Source: Lachnospiraceae bacterium (GTDB lineage: Bacteria; Bacillota; Clostridia; Lachnospirales; Lachnospiraceae). From it: DNA of 64,000 bases. The position numbers and the translations under genes were made by a program. Location: positions 5,270,001-5,334,000 of the forward strand of contig AP025576.1 in the NCBI GenBank assembly GCA_022845955.1, written 5' to 3'. The notes under the pieces are model-generated. The model had not been told where the DNA came from. It saw nothing but the letters and a program-made list of their open reading frames with translations, and ran no database searches. Below, in pieces: positions 53,112 through 61,615 of this stretch. Within the stretch, counting starts at the first letter, position 1; each line of letters starts with the position of its first letter.

Positions 53112-53948
53112 TTAGAGAAGAATTCCGGTATCCTTCCTCGTTTCATAACCCTGCCAGGCTACCGCCAGACCGCGCTGTGGGGAGAAAGCCAGCATTTGGC
53201 CATTCATGCCGCCTTTCGCGTACCATCCGTGACCGGCGGGCTGAAACTCAAATCCACTTTCCAACGCAAGGATTGTCCACTCTTTTGATATCACGCGCTT
53301 ATTTTCGAATACCCCGCCATTCATGTATACCCACCCAAGCTTCACCATATCCGGTGTGTGAAGATAGAGGCCTGTGGCTCCCATGGGGTGTCCCTGCGGG
53401 CAGCAGCTCCAGGCGGCCTCCCGGAAGTTCAGGACATTAAACAATACCGGACGCATCCATTCATCCAGACGTTTTCCGCTGACTTTCTCTACGATACGGG
53501 AAAGAAGGTAAAATGCCGCGTCCGTATACTCATAAGTCTTTCCCGGAATGCCGGACAAAGGTTCCTCCAGCGCAATCCGGATATAATCCCGGGTTGGATA
53601 GGCAGAAGCGTCCTCCGCGTCAATATCCAGCAGTCCTCTGCCATAGCCTGCCCGATGCGTGAGAAGATGCGCCACAGCCACCTTCTTCCAGCCGGGATCA
53701 CTGACAGGGGTAAAATAATCCTTCAGAATCGGATAAACAGGGGCATCCACATCCAACATACCTCTGTCCCAAAGCATACCTATGGCCGTCATGGTAAAAA
53801 CTTTTGTAACGGAATAGGTATTATTACAGGCGTTGGCAGGATAGAGAACCACTGTTTCCGGGCCGTCAGGTCCAATTCCCGAGATACGATATAAATGGAG
53901 GCCTTCTTTGAGAGCCTGCTCTTTAAAATATTCAAGCATATGTGACAT
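53112..53948 (-). CDS. beta-lactamase-fold serine hydrolase
   Basis: The 278-residue protein has the class C/esterase SxxK motif (NNTYSVTKVFTMTAIG), Tyr of the second motif (YEYTDAAFYLLSRIVEKVSG) and a C-terminal GHGWYAKGGMNGQM in place of KTG. No signal peptide is visible, so a cytoplasmic esterase or peptidase is more likely than a resistance enzyme. It is followed on the same strand by nothing until 53005. Confidence 0.9.
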   Translation of the reverse strand: MSHMLEYFKEQALKEGLHLYRISGIGPDGPETVVLYPANACNNTYSVTKVFTMTAIGMLWDRGMLDVDAPVYPILKDYFTPVSDPGWKKVAVAHLLTHRAGYGRGLLDIDAEDASAYPTRDYIRIALEEPLSGIPGKTYEYTDAAFYLLSRIVEKVSGKRLDEWMRPVLFNVLNFREAAWSCCPQGHPMGATGLYLHTPDMVKLGWVYMNGGVFENKRVISKEWTILALESGFEFQPAGHGWYAKGGMNGQMLAFSPQRGLAVAWQGYETRKDTGILL

Positions 53949-54031
53949 TCCTCTTATTTATGGTAAACTTTTACCGTTTCCTCCACCCGCTGTGTCTGTA
54001 TTTCACGTCCTGCTTTAAGCACAATTTATAT

Positions 54032-54628
54032 TTAAATGTAAGGAACAATCCCAAGTGGTTCCATTTCAAGCAAAAACCGGGCAAATGCTCTCGCTCCGTC
54101 CATGGCTTCCGGTGTTTGAAAGGACGCAAGATCATGCTCATCCCTGACAGAATATAAGCCGGCATAGATAAGTCCGGAATGTTCACATAATCTTTTTATT
54201 CCCAGTTCAAATGGCTGTACCGCGTATTCCTGTGTATAACCATGGGTTGCTATAATAGCAATTATTTTTCCTTTCCAAAGAGAACCTTGGGCACTTCCAT
54301 AAAATTTATTTAATCCATAATACCTGTCTAGCATTGCCTTCATTTCCGCAGTACAATACCATGTATAGATAGGAGTTGCAAGTACAATGCAATCTGCCCG
54401 GATGATCTCCTCTACAATAGGATACATATCGTCCTTCTGCGGACATCCATATTCACCGCTCACATTCTGACAAGCCCAGCACCCCTTACAAGGTGCAATT
54501 TTTTTATCAGCCAAAGTTATATACGTAACTTCTGAACCGGAAGCTTTTACCTCTTCCATAAATGGTTTACAAAGCTCCGCTGTATTTTGATCCAGTCTGG
54601 GGCTTCCCATTATAACTAAAAATTTCAT
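54032..54628 (-). CDS. flavodoxin-fold NAD(P)H:FMN reductase
   Basis: The 198-residue protein has FLVIMGSPRLDQNTAELCKP as FMN phosphate loop, a cysteine cluster APCKGCWACQNVSGEYGC and VLATPIYTWYCTAEMKAMLD. The layout matches the iron-sulfur-flavoprotein-like reductases of anaerobes, reducing FMN, quinones or metals. It stands alone. Confidence 0.92.
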   Translation of the reverse strand: MKFLVIMGSPRLDQNTAELCKPFMEEVKASGSEVTYITLADKKIAPCKGCWACQNVSGEYGCPQKDDMYPIVEEIIRADCIVLATPIYTWYCTAEMKAMLDRYYGLNKFYGSAQGSLWKGKIIAIIATHGYTQEYAVQPFELGIKRLCEHSGLIYAGLYSVRDEHDLASFQTPEAMDGARAFARFLLEMEPLGIVPYI

Positions 54629-54716
54629 TTATTTCCCCTCCCCACGGCCGACTTCCTATTTAGACCTATTATACACTATTTTCATCCAGAAAGGAAATTC
54701 ATTCCCCGGATCCGTT

Positions 54717-54770
54717 CCTTTCCCAAGCGCAGGGGATGCCGCAGGGCACAGGGGGCGTGAACAGTAAAAA
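54717..54770. repeat. fragment of a dispersed repeat
   Basis: GGGGATGCCGCAGGGCACAG followed by a G-rich part and GTGAACAGTAA resembles the loop and arm of the 17492-17551 repeat (GGGGATGCCGCAGGACACAA) joined to the GTTACTGTTCA tip. It ends 60 bases before a TATAAT at 54830-54835. Confidence 0.55.
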
Positions 54771-54863
54771 ATTTTTTAAAATACTGTCTTTTTTCCTTTT
54801 ATGACATACTGTTGTCGCAGTTAATCCGGTATAATAAACATATCAACTACACAAAAGGAATTT

Positions 54864-54994
54864 GTAACTATTCAGCAGTTCTGTACCTTTACCGCCCAGA
54901 CCGTAAGAAAATGATTCAAGAGTATAAAAATCCCATCGCCGCAGGCGGTTTTACTTGGATTTTTACATGTAAGTGTGAAGGCACGGAACCGTTA
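54864..54994. repeat. diverged copy of the GTTACTGTTCACTC element
   Basis: Over about 100 bases it follows the 41935-42066 element (AATGATTCAAGAGT, then AAATCCCATCGCCGCAGG and a pairing TGGATTTTTAC arm). The left tip reads GTAACTATTCAGCAG and the right end GAACCGTTAC. Confidence 0.7.
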
Positions 54995-55031
54995 CAGCAA
55001 TTCCACCCAAGAAAGGATCCTGGTAACCCCT

Positions 55032-56252
55032 ATGATTCATCTCACAAACAGACAGACCCGCCAATTCCTACTGCTAAAACACGGACTGCTCGGCGCACAT
55101 AAATTTACCGGAAAGCAGGGTGCCCTTGCCTTCGTGCGCCAGGCCGGCTGCATCCAGTTCGATCCGGTGGATTCCTGCGGGAAAAATGCAGAGCTTACCC
55201 TGCAGTCGCGGGTCAGGAATTTCACCAAACAAACCCTGTCCGAACTGCTCTATACAGACCGCAGCCTGATTGATTTTCCGGATAAAAATCTTTCTATTTT
55301 CCCCACGGAAGACTGGCCTTATTTCCGCCGTTACCGGGACGCGGCAAAGGACGGGGGTTTACGTTTTCCGGAACTGGCTGATCTGGAAAAACAGGCAATT
55401 GCATATATCCGCGCCAACGGAGCCGTAAGCTCTGACGAGTTACCCGTGCAGGGCAGTATCCACTGGCATTCCTCCATCCACTGGAGCGGCGGCTGGAACG
55501 GAAATACCAATGCCGCAAGGGCGGTATTGGAGCAGCTTTATTCCACAGGCGAGCTTATCATCCACCACAAAAAAGGAAGCCGGAAATACTATGATCTGGC
55601 TGATAAATACCTGCCTTCCCGGCTGCTGTCCGCTCCGGATCCTCTCCCCGATGAGTACGAACACCAAAAGTGGAGGGTGCTCCGCCGGATAGGGGCCGTG
55701 GGACTTCTGTGGAACCGGCCGTCCGATGCATGGCTGAACATCTGGGGATTGAAATCGCCGGAGCGTATCCGGATATTTGCAGATTTACTTTCCGAGGAAA
55801 AAATCCTTGCAGTTTCGGTGGAAGGGATCGCTTCCGAACTGTATTGCCGTGCCGAAGACCGTCCCCTTCTGGAAACGGTTCTTGAAAACAGGACTTATAA
55901 ACCACGCTGTGAATTTATCGCCCCGCTTGACTGTTTCCTGTGGGACCGTAAACTGATAAAGGCTTTATTTGGCTTTGAATACACCTGGGAAATCTATACA
56001 CCGGCCGACAAACGCAAATATGGCTTTTATGTCCTTCCGATTATCTACGGCGAACGTTTTGCCGGACGTATCGAAGCCATCGCCCAGTCAAAAACCGGAA
56101 CCCTGCTTGTAAAAAACATCTGGTATGAGGAGGATTGCCGGCAGACCAAGAAGCTGTTAACCGAAATAGACAAAAGTGTGAAACGTTTTGCCCGCTTTAA
56201 CCAATGTGGCAGCATTCAATATGAGAATACGCTTCCGCATATACTTTCCTGA
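55032..56252 (+). CDS. YcaQ/HTH_42-type winged-helix protein
   Basis: The 406-residue protein matches the YcaQ-like family: N-terminal LTNRQTRQFLLLKHGLLGAH, central FVRQAGCIQFDPVDSCGKNA and C-terminal CEFIAPLDCFLWDRKLIKAL, KRKYGFYVLPIIYGERFAGR. Relatives in E. coli and Streptomyces unhook DNA crosslinks as glycosylases. ATG 55032 begins the conserved domain; only a weak AGAAAGGA lies 16 bases upstream, so the start is uncertain. The GNAT/XRE-rich neighbourhood suggests an accessory self-protection role (inference). Confidence 0.87.
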   Translation: MIHLTNRQTRQFLLLKHGLLGAHKFTGKQGALAFVRQAGCIQFDPVDSCGKNAELTLQSRVRNFTKQTLSELLYTDRSLIDFPDKNLSIFPTEDWPYFRRYRDAAKDGGLRFPELADLEKQAIAYIRANGAVSSDELPVQGSIHWHSSIHWSGGWNGNTNAARAVLEQLYSTGELIIHHKKGSRKYYDLADKYLPSRLLSAPDPLPDEYEHQKWRVLRRIGAVGLLWNRPSDAWLNIWGLKSPERIRIFADLLSEEKILAVSVEGIASELYCRAEDRPLLETVLENRTYKPRCEFIAPLDCFLWDRKLIKALFGFEYTWEIYTPADKRKYGFYVLPIIYGERFAGRIEAIAQSKTGTLLVKNIWYEEDCRQTKKLLTEIDKSVKRFARFNQCGSIQYENTLPHILS

Positions 56253-56342
56253 CAGGAAACTTTTTTATTTCTTAATATTACTACCCGTAGCTTTTCAAGA
56301 CCGGCTGTTTCCACTATGATTAACCGTATAAGGAGGTATTCT

Positions 56343-57428
56343 ATGAAAATACTGATTGCAGAAACTATACGGGCCAACCGTAAGGCCGCCGGTCTGACTC
56401 AGGAACAGCTTGCGGAAGCCATGGGGGTAACGGTAGGTGCCGTTTCCAAGTGGGAAAGCGGCGCAACCACTCCTGATCTTTCTTCAATCCTGGAGCTTGC
56501 TGCATTGTTCGGCATTTCCGTGGATGTACTGCTGGGCTACCAGCTGCAGAATACAGATGCCGGACAGTCAGCCGGGCGAATACGCTCCCTGATGCTGGAG
56601 AAAAAATATGAAGACGCCGTCCGGGAATCTAAAAGGGCGTTATTAAAATACCCGAACCACTTTGATGTGGTCTATCGTGCCGCCGATTTATATGATTGCA
56701 TAGGTACGGAGCAGCACAACCGGGAGCTTCTTCACCGCTCCCGCCAGCTGCTGGAGCACAGCCTTCTGCTCCTGGATCAAAATACGGACGAACAGCTTGA
56801 CGAAGCCGTGATTCAAAGCCAAATCGCCCAGATATGGTCGTCTCTGGGGGAAACGGATCGGGCAATTGCCCAATATAAAAAATATAATTACGCGGGTACC
56901 AACAACGGGCGTATCGGTTCCCTCCTTTCCTCATTGGGACGTTATGAAGAGGCCCTGTTCTATCTCTCCGCCTCCACACTGGATCAAATTACGGAGCTGA
57001 TCCGTGTGACCATGGGAATAGCCTCCTGTGCCTCACAAACCGGAAATCCTTGCGAAGCATTGCAGGTTCTCTGTTGGATGCGGCAGATCCTCGATGGTCT
57101 GAAAATTCCCGGAAAGGTTTCCTATCTGGATAAAGCCGGAGTGGTACTGCTTCATCTGCAGGCACTGATTTACGCAGACACAGGAGATCTGGCCTCTGCC
57201 AAAGACAGTCTGCTAAAGGCGTACCATGCCGCCCGTCTTTTTGATGCTGCACCGGTCTACACCATGGAAAACATCCGTTTTTACCACGGCACAGAACCGC
57301 TCCTGCTATCCGACAGTTTCGGCCCCACAGCCATTCAGGGCCTGGAAAACAGCATCCTTCAGGGAACGGGCACAGGCAGCGGAAAGCTGCGGGAACTATG
57401 GAGGGAAATTACCGATGATGACCAGTGA
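56343..57428 (+). CDS. XRE regulator with TPR-like repeats
   Basis: The 361-residue protein has an XRE helix-turn-helix at residues 1-65 (NRKAAGLTQEQLAEAMGVTV, GAVSKWESGATTPDLSSILE) and then TPR-like helical pairs (KKYEDAVRESKRALLKYPNH; GETDRAIAQYKKYNYAG; GRYEEALFYLSASTLDQI). TPR parts in such regulators bind peptides or protein partners. AGGAGG precedes ATG 56343. It overlaps the ABC exporter start by 14 bases and probably controls that exporter. Confidence 0.92.
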   Translation: MKILIAETIRANRKAAGLTQEQLAEAMGVTVGAVSKWESGATTPDLSSILELAALFGISVDVLLGYQLQNTDAGQSAGRIRSLMLEKKYEDAVRESKRALLKYPNHFDVVYRAADLYDCIGTEQHNRELLHRSRQLLEHSLLLLDQNTDEQLDEAVIQSQIAQIWSSLGETDRAIAQYKKYNYAGTNNGRIGSLLSSLGRYEEALFYLSASTLDQITELIRVTMGIASCASQTGNPCEALQVLCWMRQILDGLKIPGKVSYLDKAGVVLLHLQALIYADTGDLASAKDSLLKAYHAARLFDAAPVYTMENIRFYHGTEPLLLSDSFGPTAIQGLENSILQGTGTGSGKLRELWREITDDDQ

Positions 57429-59139
57429 CAGAAACCAAACCCGCAAGGCCCTCACCCGCTGTTTTTTCCGGAATAACCACGCCGCTGCTGTGCTCGCCAT
57501 GGCCGCAGTCGTACTGAATACGCCTCTGAACCTGCTTATTTCCTGGCAGATGCAGCAGCTTATCGACATTGCCGCCGGAACCCCTGCCGCGTTCAGCCTT
57601 GCCGGGATCAGCGCCAGCCTGCTGCTCTCCTTTGCCCTAATGGGGGTAATTATGGCTGTGGGCTGCTATGCCCGCCCGCTTTTTATACGGCGCGCCGTAC
57701 AGCAATACCGTGATTATGCTTTTGAAGAGCTGACCCGGAAAGGTACGGGTACTTTCCACAAGGAAAATACCTCTACCTATCTCTCGGCCCTGACCATTGA
57801 CACGGTAAGCATTGAAACGAATTATCTGACCGCACTGTTCACTCTGCCCGGCAGTTTTCTGATGCTGGCCGGCTCTTTCTGCCTGATGCTCTATTACAGC
57901 CTTCCTCTGACCCTTGCCGCTGCCGCCGCGTCCCTGCTGCCTCTGGCTGCTTCCCTGCTGGCGGGCCGTCGGCTGGCTGTTCAGGAGAAAAAAGTATCCG
58001 ATCAAAACGAGTATTTCCTGGCGGAGCTAAAGGATCTGCTGGCGGGTTTTCCTGTGATAAAAAGCTTTAAAGCCCAGCCCGAAGCTATCCGCCTGTTTGT
58101 CCGTTGTAACGCCGCCAGTCAGAAAAGCAAATGCAGCGCCAACCGTACCCGCAGCATCCTGCAGAACCTATGCGCGGCTTCCGGGCTGCTGGCCTTATTT
58201 TTCGTATTCCTTCTGGGTGCGCTGCTCGCAATCAAAGGATACGGTGTCACCGCCGGTGTGGTTTTAGTATTTGTCCAGCTGATGGAAATGGCCGAATCTT
58301 CTATTTCACAGCTGCCCCAAATTCTGGCAAACAAGAATGCCTCCAATGCCCTGATAGATAAGCTGGCATCCTCCCTTTCCGCCGGTCAGGAACAGGGCGG
58401 CATTCCGGCACCCCATACCCTCCGGGATTCTATAACCTTAGAAAATGTAAGCTTTTCCTATACTCCTGAGGAACCGGTACTCAAAAATATCACCTATCGT
58501 TTTGACGCAGGCAAAACCTATGCCATCGTCGGCAACTCCGGCTGCGGGAAATCCACTCTGCTCCAGCTCCTCCAGGGAAGCTACATGGACTATCAGGGAC
58601 ATATCTGTTATGACGGAAAAGAGCTTTGTTGTTTTAAACCGGATTCCCTGTATGATCTCATCTCTGTCATACAACAGAACGTTTTTCTCTTCAACAGCTC
58701 TATCCAGGATAATATCACTATGTTCCGGGAATTCCCCGAAGAACAGAAAGAGCGCGCAGTCCGTCAGGCCGGCCTGGAATCGTTCCTTGCATCAAAAGGC
58801 GCCGATTATCTGTGCGGCGAAAACGGAAGTTCCCTGTCCGGCGGGGAACGGCAGCGCATTTCCATAGCCCGCTGCCTGCTGCGGAGCACGCCGGTCCTGC
58901 TGGCCGACGAAGCCACCGCCGCACTGGATGCCGCCACCGCCTTTGAAATAACCTCAGCGATCCTGTCCCTGGACGGAATAACCCGGATCCTTGTCACCCA
59001 CCGCCTGGAAGAAATCCTTCTCCGGCGCTTTGATGATATCCTGGTAGTAAAGGACGGCCGCCTGGCAGAGCATGGAACCTTTGACAGCCTGATGAAAAAT
59101 AAAGCTTATTTTTATTCCCTGTACACCTTATCCCAGTAA
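57415..59139 (+). CDS. ABC exporter, fused membrane and ATPase domains
   Basis: The 574-residue half transporter has six membrane spans in residues about 20-310 and an ATPase domain with Walker A (AIVGNSGCGKSTLLQLLQGS), signature (SLSGGERQRISIARCL), Walker B (VLLADEATAALDAA) and switch His (ILVTHRLEE). It works as a dimer exporting lipids, drugs or peptides. The frame opens at 57226, but GGAGGG ten bases before ATG 57415 sets the start. It is coupled to the XRE-TPR regulator. Confidence 0.93.
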   Translation: MMTSDRNQTRKALTRCFFRNNHAAAVLAMAAVVLNTPLNLLISWQMQQLIDIAAGTPAAFSLAGISASLLLSFALMGVIMAVGCYARPLFIRRAVQQYRDYAFEELTRKGTGTFHKENTSTYLSALTIDTVSIETNYLTALFTLPGSFLMLAGSFCLMLYYSLPLTLAAAAASLLPLAASLLAGRRLAVQEKKVSDQNEYFLAELKDLLAGFPVIKSFKAQPEAIRLFVRCNAASQKSKCSANRTRSILQNLCAASGLLALFFVFLLGALLAIKGYGVTAGVVLVFVQLMEMAESSISQLPQILANKNASNALIDKLASSLSAGQEQGGIPAPHTLRDSITLENVSFSYTPEEPVLKNITYRFDAGKTYAIVGNSGCGKSTLLQLLQGSYMDYQGHICYDGKELCCFKPDSLYDLISVIQQNVFLFNSSIQDNITMFREFPEEQKERAVRQAGLESFLASKGADYLCGENGSSLSGGERQRISIARCLLRSTPVLLADEATAALDAATAFEITSAILSLDGITRILVTHRLEEILLRRFDDILVVKDGRLAEHGTFDSLMKNKAYFYSLYTLSQ

Positions 59140-59182
59140 AAGAATCGTAATGCCATTCGTCATTCCGGTAAAGAGCGGATTA

Positions 59183-59238
59183 AAAAGGGCTGCACCCAAA
59201 CGCGGGGAAAAACCCCGAAATCGATGTGCAGCCCTTTT
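59183..59238 (+). terminator. terminator of the ABC exporter gene (duplicated copy)
   Basis: AAAAGGGCTGCAC (59183-59195) pairs with GTGCAGCCCTTTT (59226-59238) and CGGGG/CCCCG inside. An almost identical hairpin lies at 61547-61594, as part of a duplicated stretch. Confidence 0.85.
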
Positions 59239-59263
59239 GATACTTCACTTTTTTCCTATTATT

Positions 59264-59385
59264 AAACGATTACCCGGCAAAGCTTTTTATAGAAAGTTAT
59301 TCCGTAGTAAATAAAATCCTCATATCCGTCCAGCATTAACTCTGCATCATATACCGCAATACCTTTATTTGATCCATCTTGTTTC
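59264..59385 (-). pseudogene. duplicated 3' end of the DUF1703 ATPase gene
   Basis: The minus strand encodes YDAELMLDGYEDFIYYGITF then YKKLCRVIV and a stop, matching the last 30 codons of the gene at 61616 at about 80% identity. A one-base shift near 59345 interrupts the further match (QIKVLRY). The duplicate continues through the terminator (59171-59354 against 61532-61707). It lies at the distal end of the ATPase/RloB module. Confidence 0.85.
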
Positions 59386-59391
59386 TCCCCG

Positions 59392-59937
59392 TTATAACTG
59401 TATTTTTAGTCGTATTTCCTCCACCAACCCCTGCACCATACAAGCCGGCCACATCTCCGACGGCTTATCCTTCCCATCATCCACGCACTTCCTGCAACAC
59501 CGCCCGGCTATCTGAATTGCCTTTTGCTCATCCCCATACTGCACCAGTTTGCGGTAAATATCTTTATCCTTCTTAAAATATTTCTGCCCCGTAACCTTTT
59601 CAAACTTATCCGCAAACCGGTCACAGCAAGTATATGACTCCCATATCGCTGGCATCTCGCCAAAGTAGGCATACATCCAAATCTCAAAACAGGGATTAGA
59701 CCAGCCGGCTCCCACACCGCTTTTCTCTGCCGCCAGAATAATATCATCAAAATCCTTTACCTGATCCCTGTCAAAGACAATCCATGGAATACGGTACTGT
59801 GGCTCCTTATTTGCAAGCTCCAGCGCCCGTTCCACCAGTTCTACCGTCTTGGCCTTTTCCACTTTTATCACCAGACGATCTTTCAGTCCTGCCGGAATAC
59901 TGTCCCGCAGACCCTCAAAATAATTTTTCTCCGCTTT
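59392..59937 (-). pseudogene. RloB-like protein lacking its N-terminus
   Basis: From directly after the ATPase stop the minus strand reads KAEKNYFEGLRDSIPAGLKD and continues without a stop through the RloB core (VFDRDQVKDFDDII; GAGWSNPCFEIWMYAYFGE) to 59392. About 20 N-terminal residues containing the start and the usual CEGxxTE strand of RloB proteins are missing; no ATG is in frame. A GTG at 59871 could start a 159-residue product, but without a good ribosome site. RloB has a Toprim-like nuclease fold and is the effector of RloAB/AbiL systems; the lost strand carries the first acidic residue, so it is probably inactive. Confidence 0.75.
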
Positions 59938-61232
59938 TACTCGCCATCCGCAGTTCCCCCTGTAAGCATCTTCATCGGTTTCAATACCGGAATGGCTCCA
60001 TAGTTTCCTGTAAGATAATTCTTTGCCAAAGCCTCATCTCTTCGCACTTTATTACCGTCCTCGTCTTTAAACTCCGCCAATGAATACAGTTCTGATACTC
60101 CATCCCTGTTTTTATTGACCATCCAGATTTCATCCCTACGCAGAAGTTCATTAGAAAATTGCCAGATATCGTGTGTAGTAAAAATAAGCTGGGCATTCTG
60201 TGTATTAATTTCTGGTGACAAAAAGGTCAATATGATATTCCGGACCAACAACGGATGCAGCCTGGCATTCAGCTCGTCAATAAACAATGTTCCCCCATTA
60301 TCCAGCACGTCTTTCAACGATGGATAAAGCGCAAACATTTTCAGTGTGCCGCTGGATTCCTGCTTCAACGGAATGGAGGCCATCTCCTGGCTTCCCACTT
60401 TTTTATGGAGGGCATCAATTGTAAAGCTTTTGCCCGTATCCTTCTCGTCTTCCGGCTGCAGTTCTTCCACTTCAAAATCCTGTATTGACTCATCAAAGGA
60501 AGCAAAATATTTAACCACATTCTCCTGCACTTCCTTACTATCTGTAAACCCATCCGGAAGGACTCTGGAGCGGAAGAAGTTCTCTGTCGGGTCACCAAAA
60601 TCAATGATATCATTATTCAGAAACCATTCCCTCACCTTCTTGAGTTTAGCAACCCGCAGCTTTGCACCTAGAGAAACGATTAGCGCTTCTTTATTCAGAG
60701 ACGCTTTAATATTCTCCACATGGCTCTTGGAGAATCCATTCATTTCCAGTTCTTCCCCTTTTTTACGGTAAAACATGGTCCTGTAATTTTTTCTTGCTGT
60801 CTTGGCTTTGGAATACAGCCATTCTTCCACTACCTCATCTGCTTTTAAGGAAAACCCGTATTGGTATATCTTTCCGGTATTTTCAGAATTATCTACATAA
60901 AAGACCTCAAATGTGGTCTCTTCATTGCGGCTGTTATCATCAAACAGAAATGGAGTAACTTTCAGATAGTCCTCCTCCTTTTTCCGGCGGCCTTCTTCCT
61001 CATCTCCAAATTTAAAAGACTCTTCTACATAATAGCTCATATAGTCAAACGCCTCATACACATTTGACTTACCACTTGCGTTAGCGCCGTAAATTGCAGC
61101 TACCTTGAGCAGCTTGTCATTTGCGATATCCACAACGTGATCCTCATGTTCTGTTATTTTAGTCGCTGACAAATCCAGCGACACTTCATCACGAAATGAT
61201 TTGAAATTCTTAAAGTTAAATTGTATCAGCAT
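59937..61232 (-). CDS. AAA_15/RloA-like ATPase of an RloAB/AbiL-type locus
   Basis: The 431-residue protein has an SMC-like ATPase split by an insertion. It starts with LIQFNFKNFKSFRDEVSLDL, Walker A (AAIYGANASGKSNVYEAFDY), a signature-like PLKQESSGTLKMFALYPSL, Walker B (GGTLFIDELNARLHPLLVRN) and an H-loop (LIFTTHDIWQFSNELL). It is the AAA_15/AAA_21 type that pairs with RloB in phage-abortive systems such as lactococcal AbiL. The RloB partner follows but is damaged. GAGGAG precedes its start. Confidence 0.9.
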   Translation of the reverse strand: MLIQFNFKNFKSFRDEVSLDLSATKITEHEDHVVDIANDKLLKVAAIYGANASGKSNVYEAFDYMSYYVEESFKFGDEEEGRRKKEEDYLKVTPFLFDDNSRNEETTFEVFYVDNSENTGKIYQYGFSLKADEVVEEWLYSKAKTARKNYRTMFYRKKGEELEMNGFSKSHVENIKASLNKEALIVSLGAKLRVAKLKKVREWFLNNDIIDFGDPTENFFRSRVLPDGFTDSKEVQENVVKYFASFDESIQDFEVEELQPEDEKDTGKSFTIDALHKKVGSQEMASIPLKQESSGTLKMFALYPSLKDVLDNGGTLFIDELNARLHPLLVRNIILTFLSPEINTQNAQLIFTTHDIWQFSNELLRRDEIWMVNKNRDGVSELYSLAEFKDEDGNKVRRDEALAKNYLTGNYGAIPVLKPMKMLTGGTADGE

Positions 61233-61295
61233 AATAATCTCCTCGTTCTGGACAACTATGATATCTTTCTATTATAGAGTATACCATTTCGAGCA

Positions 61296-61343
61296 AAAAT
61301 CAACATTTAATTTCAATAAATTTTAAAATTAAATGTTGATTTT
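61296..61343. repeat. 18-bp perfect AT-rich palindrome
   Basis: Arms 61296-61313 and 61326-61343 are exact complements around 12 bases, 64 bases upstream of the ATPase gene. It may be an operator or a bidirectional terminator. Confidence 0.75.
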
Positions 61344-61358
61344 ATTTATTTTTTGGCA

Positions 61359-61464
61359 TTAGGAGAGAAAGCTTCTCTTGAAGCAATACACTTTTTTCAG
61401 CTCTGTATTTTCTTCTGCCAGCCGTTGGACTCGTTCCTCCATTTTGTTTAATGCCTTAACTTTT
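61359..61464 (-). pseudogene. short coiled-coil C-terminal remnant
   Basis: The minus strand encodes VKALNKMEERVQRLAEENTE then LKKVYCFKRSFLS and a stop, bounded upstream by TAA. Charged heptads suggest the end of a lost protein, perhaps a transposase-like nuclease. The family is not certain. Apart from the palindrome and terminator the gap 61233-61615 holds no other gene. Confidence 0.4.
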
Positions 61465-61546
61465 TATTTCCTGTCTGGATAAAGCCGGGGCGATATTGCT
61501 TCACCTGCATACACTATACGTCAAGCAGAGGAAGAGCGGATTAAAT

Positions 61547-61594
61547 AGGGCTGCACCCAAACGCGGGAAAAACCCGAAATCGATGTGCAGCCCT
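61547..61594 (-). terminator. terminator hairpin after the DUF1703 gene
   Basis: AGGGCTGCAC (61547-61556) pairs with GTGCAGCCCT (61585-61594), with a CGGG/CCCG inner stem. It is the partner copy of 59183-59238 and lies 20 bases after the stop. Confidence 0.75.
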
Positions 61595-61615
61595 TTTGAT
61601 ACTTCACTTTTTTTA

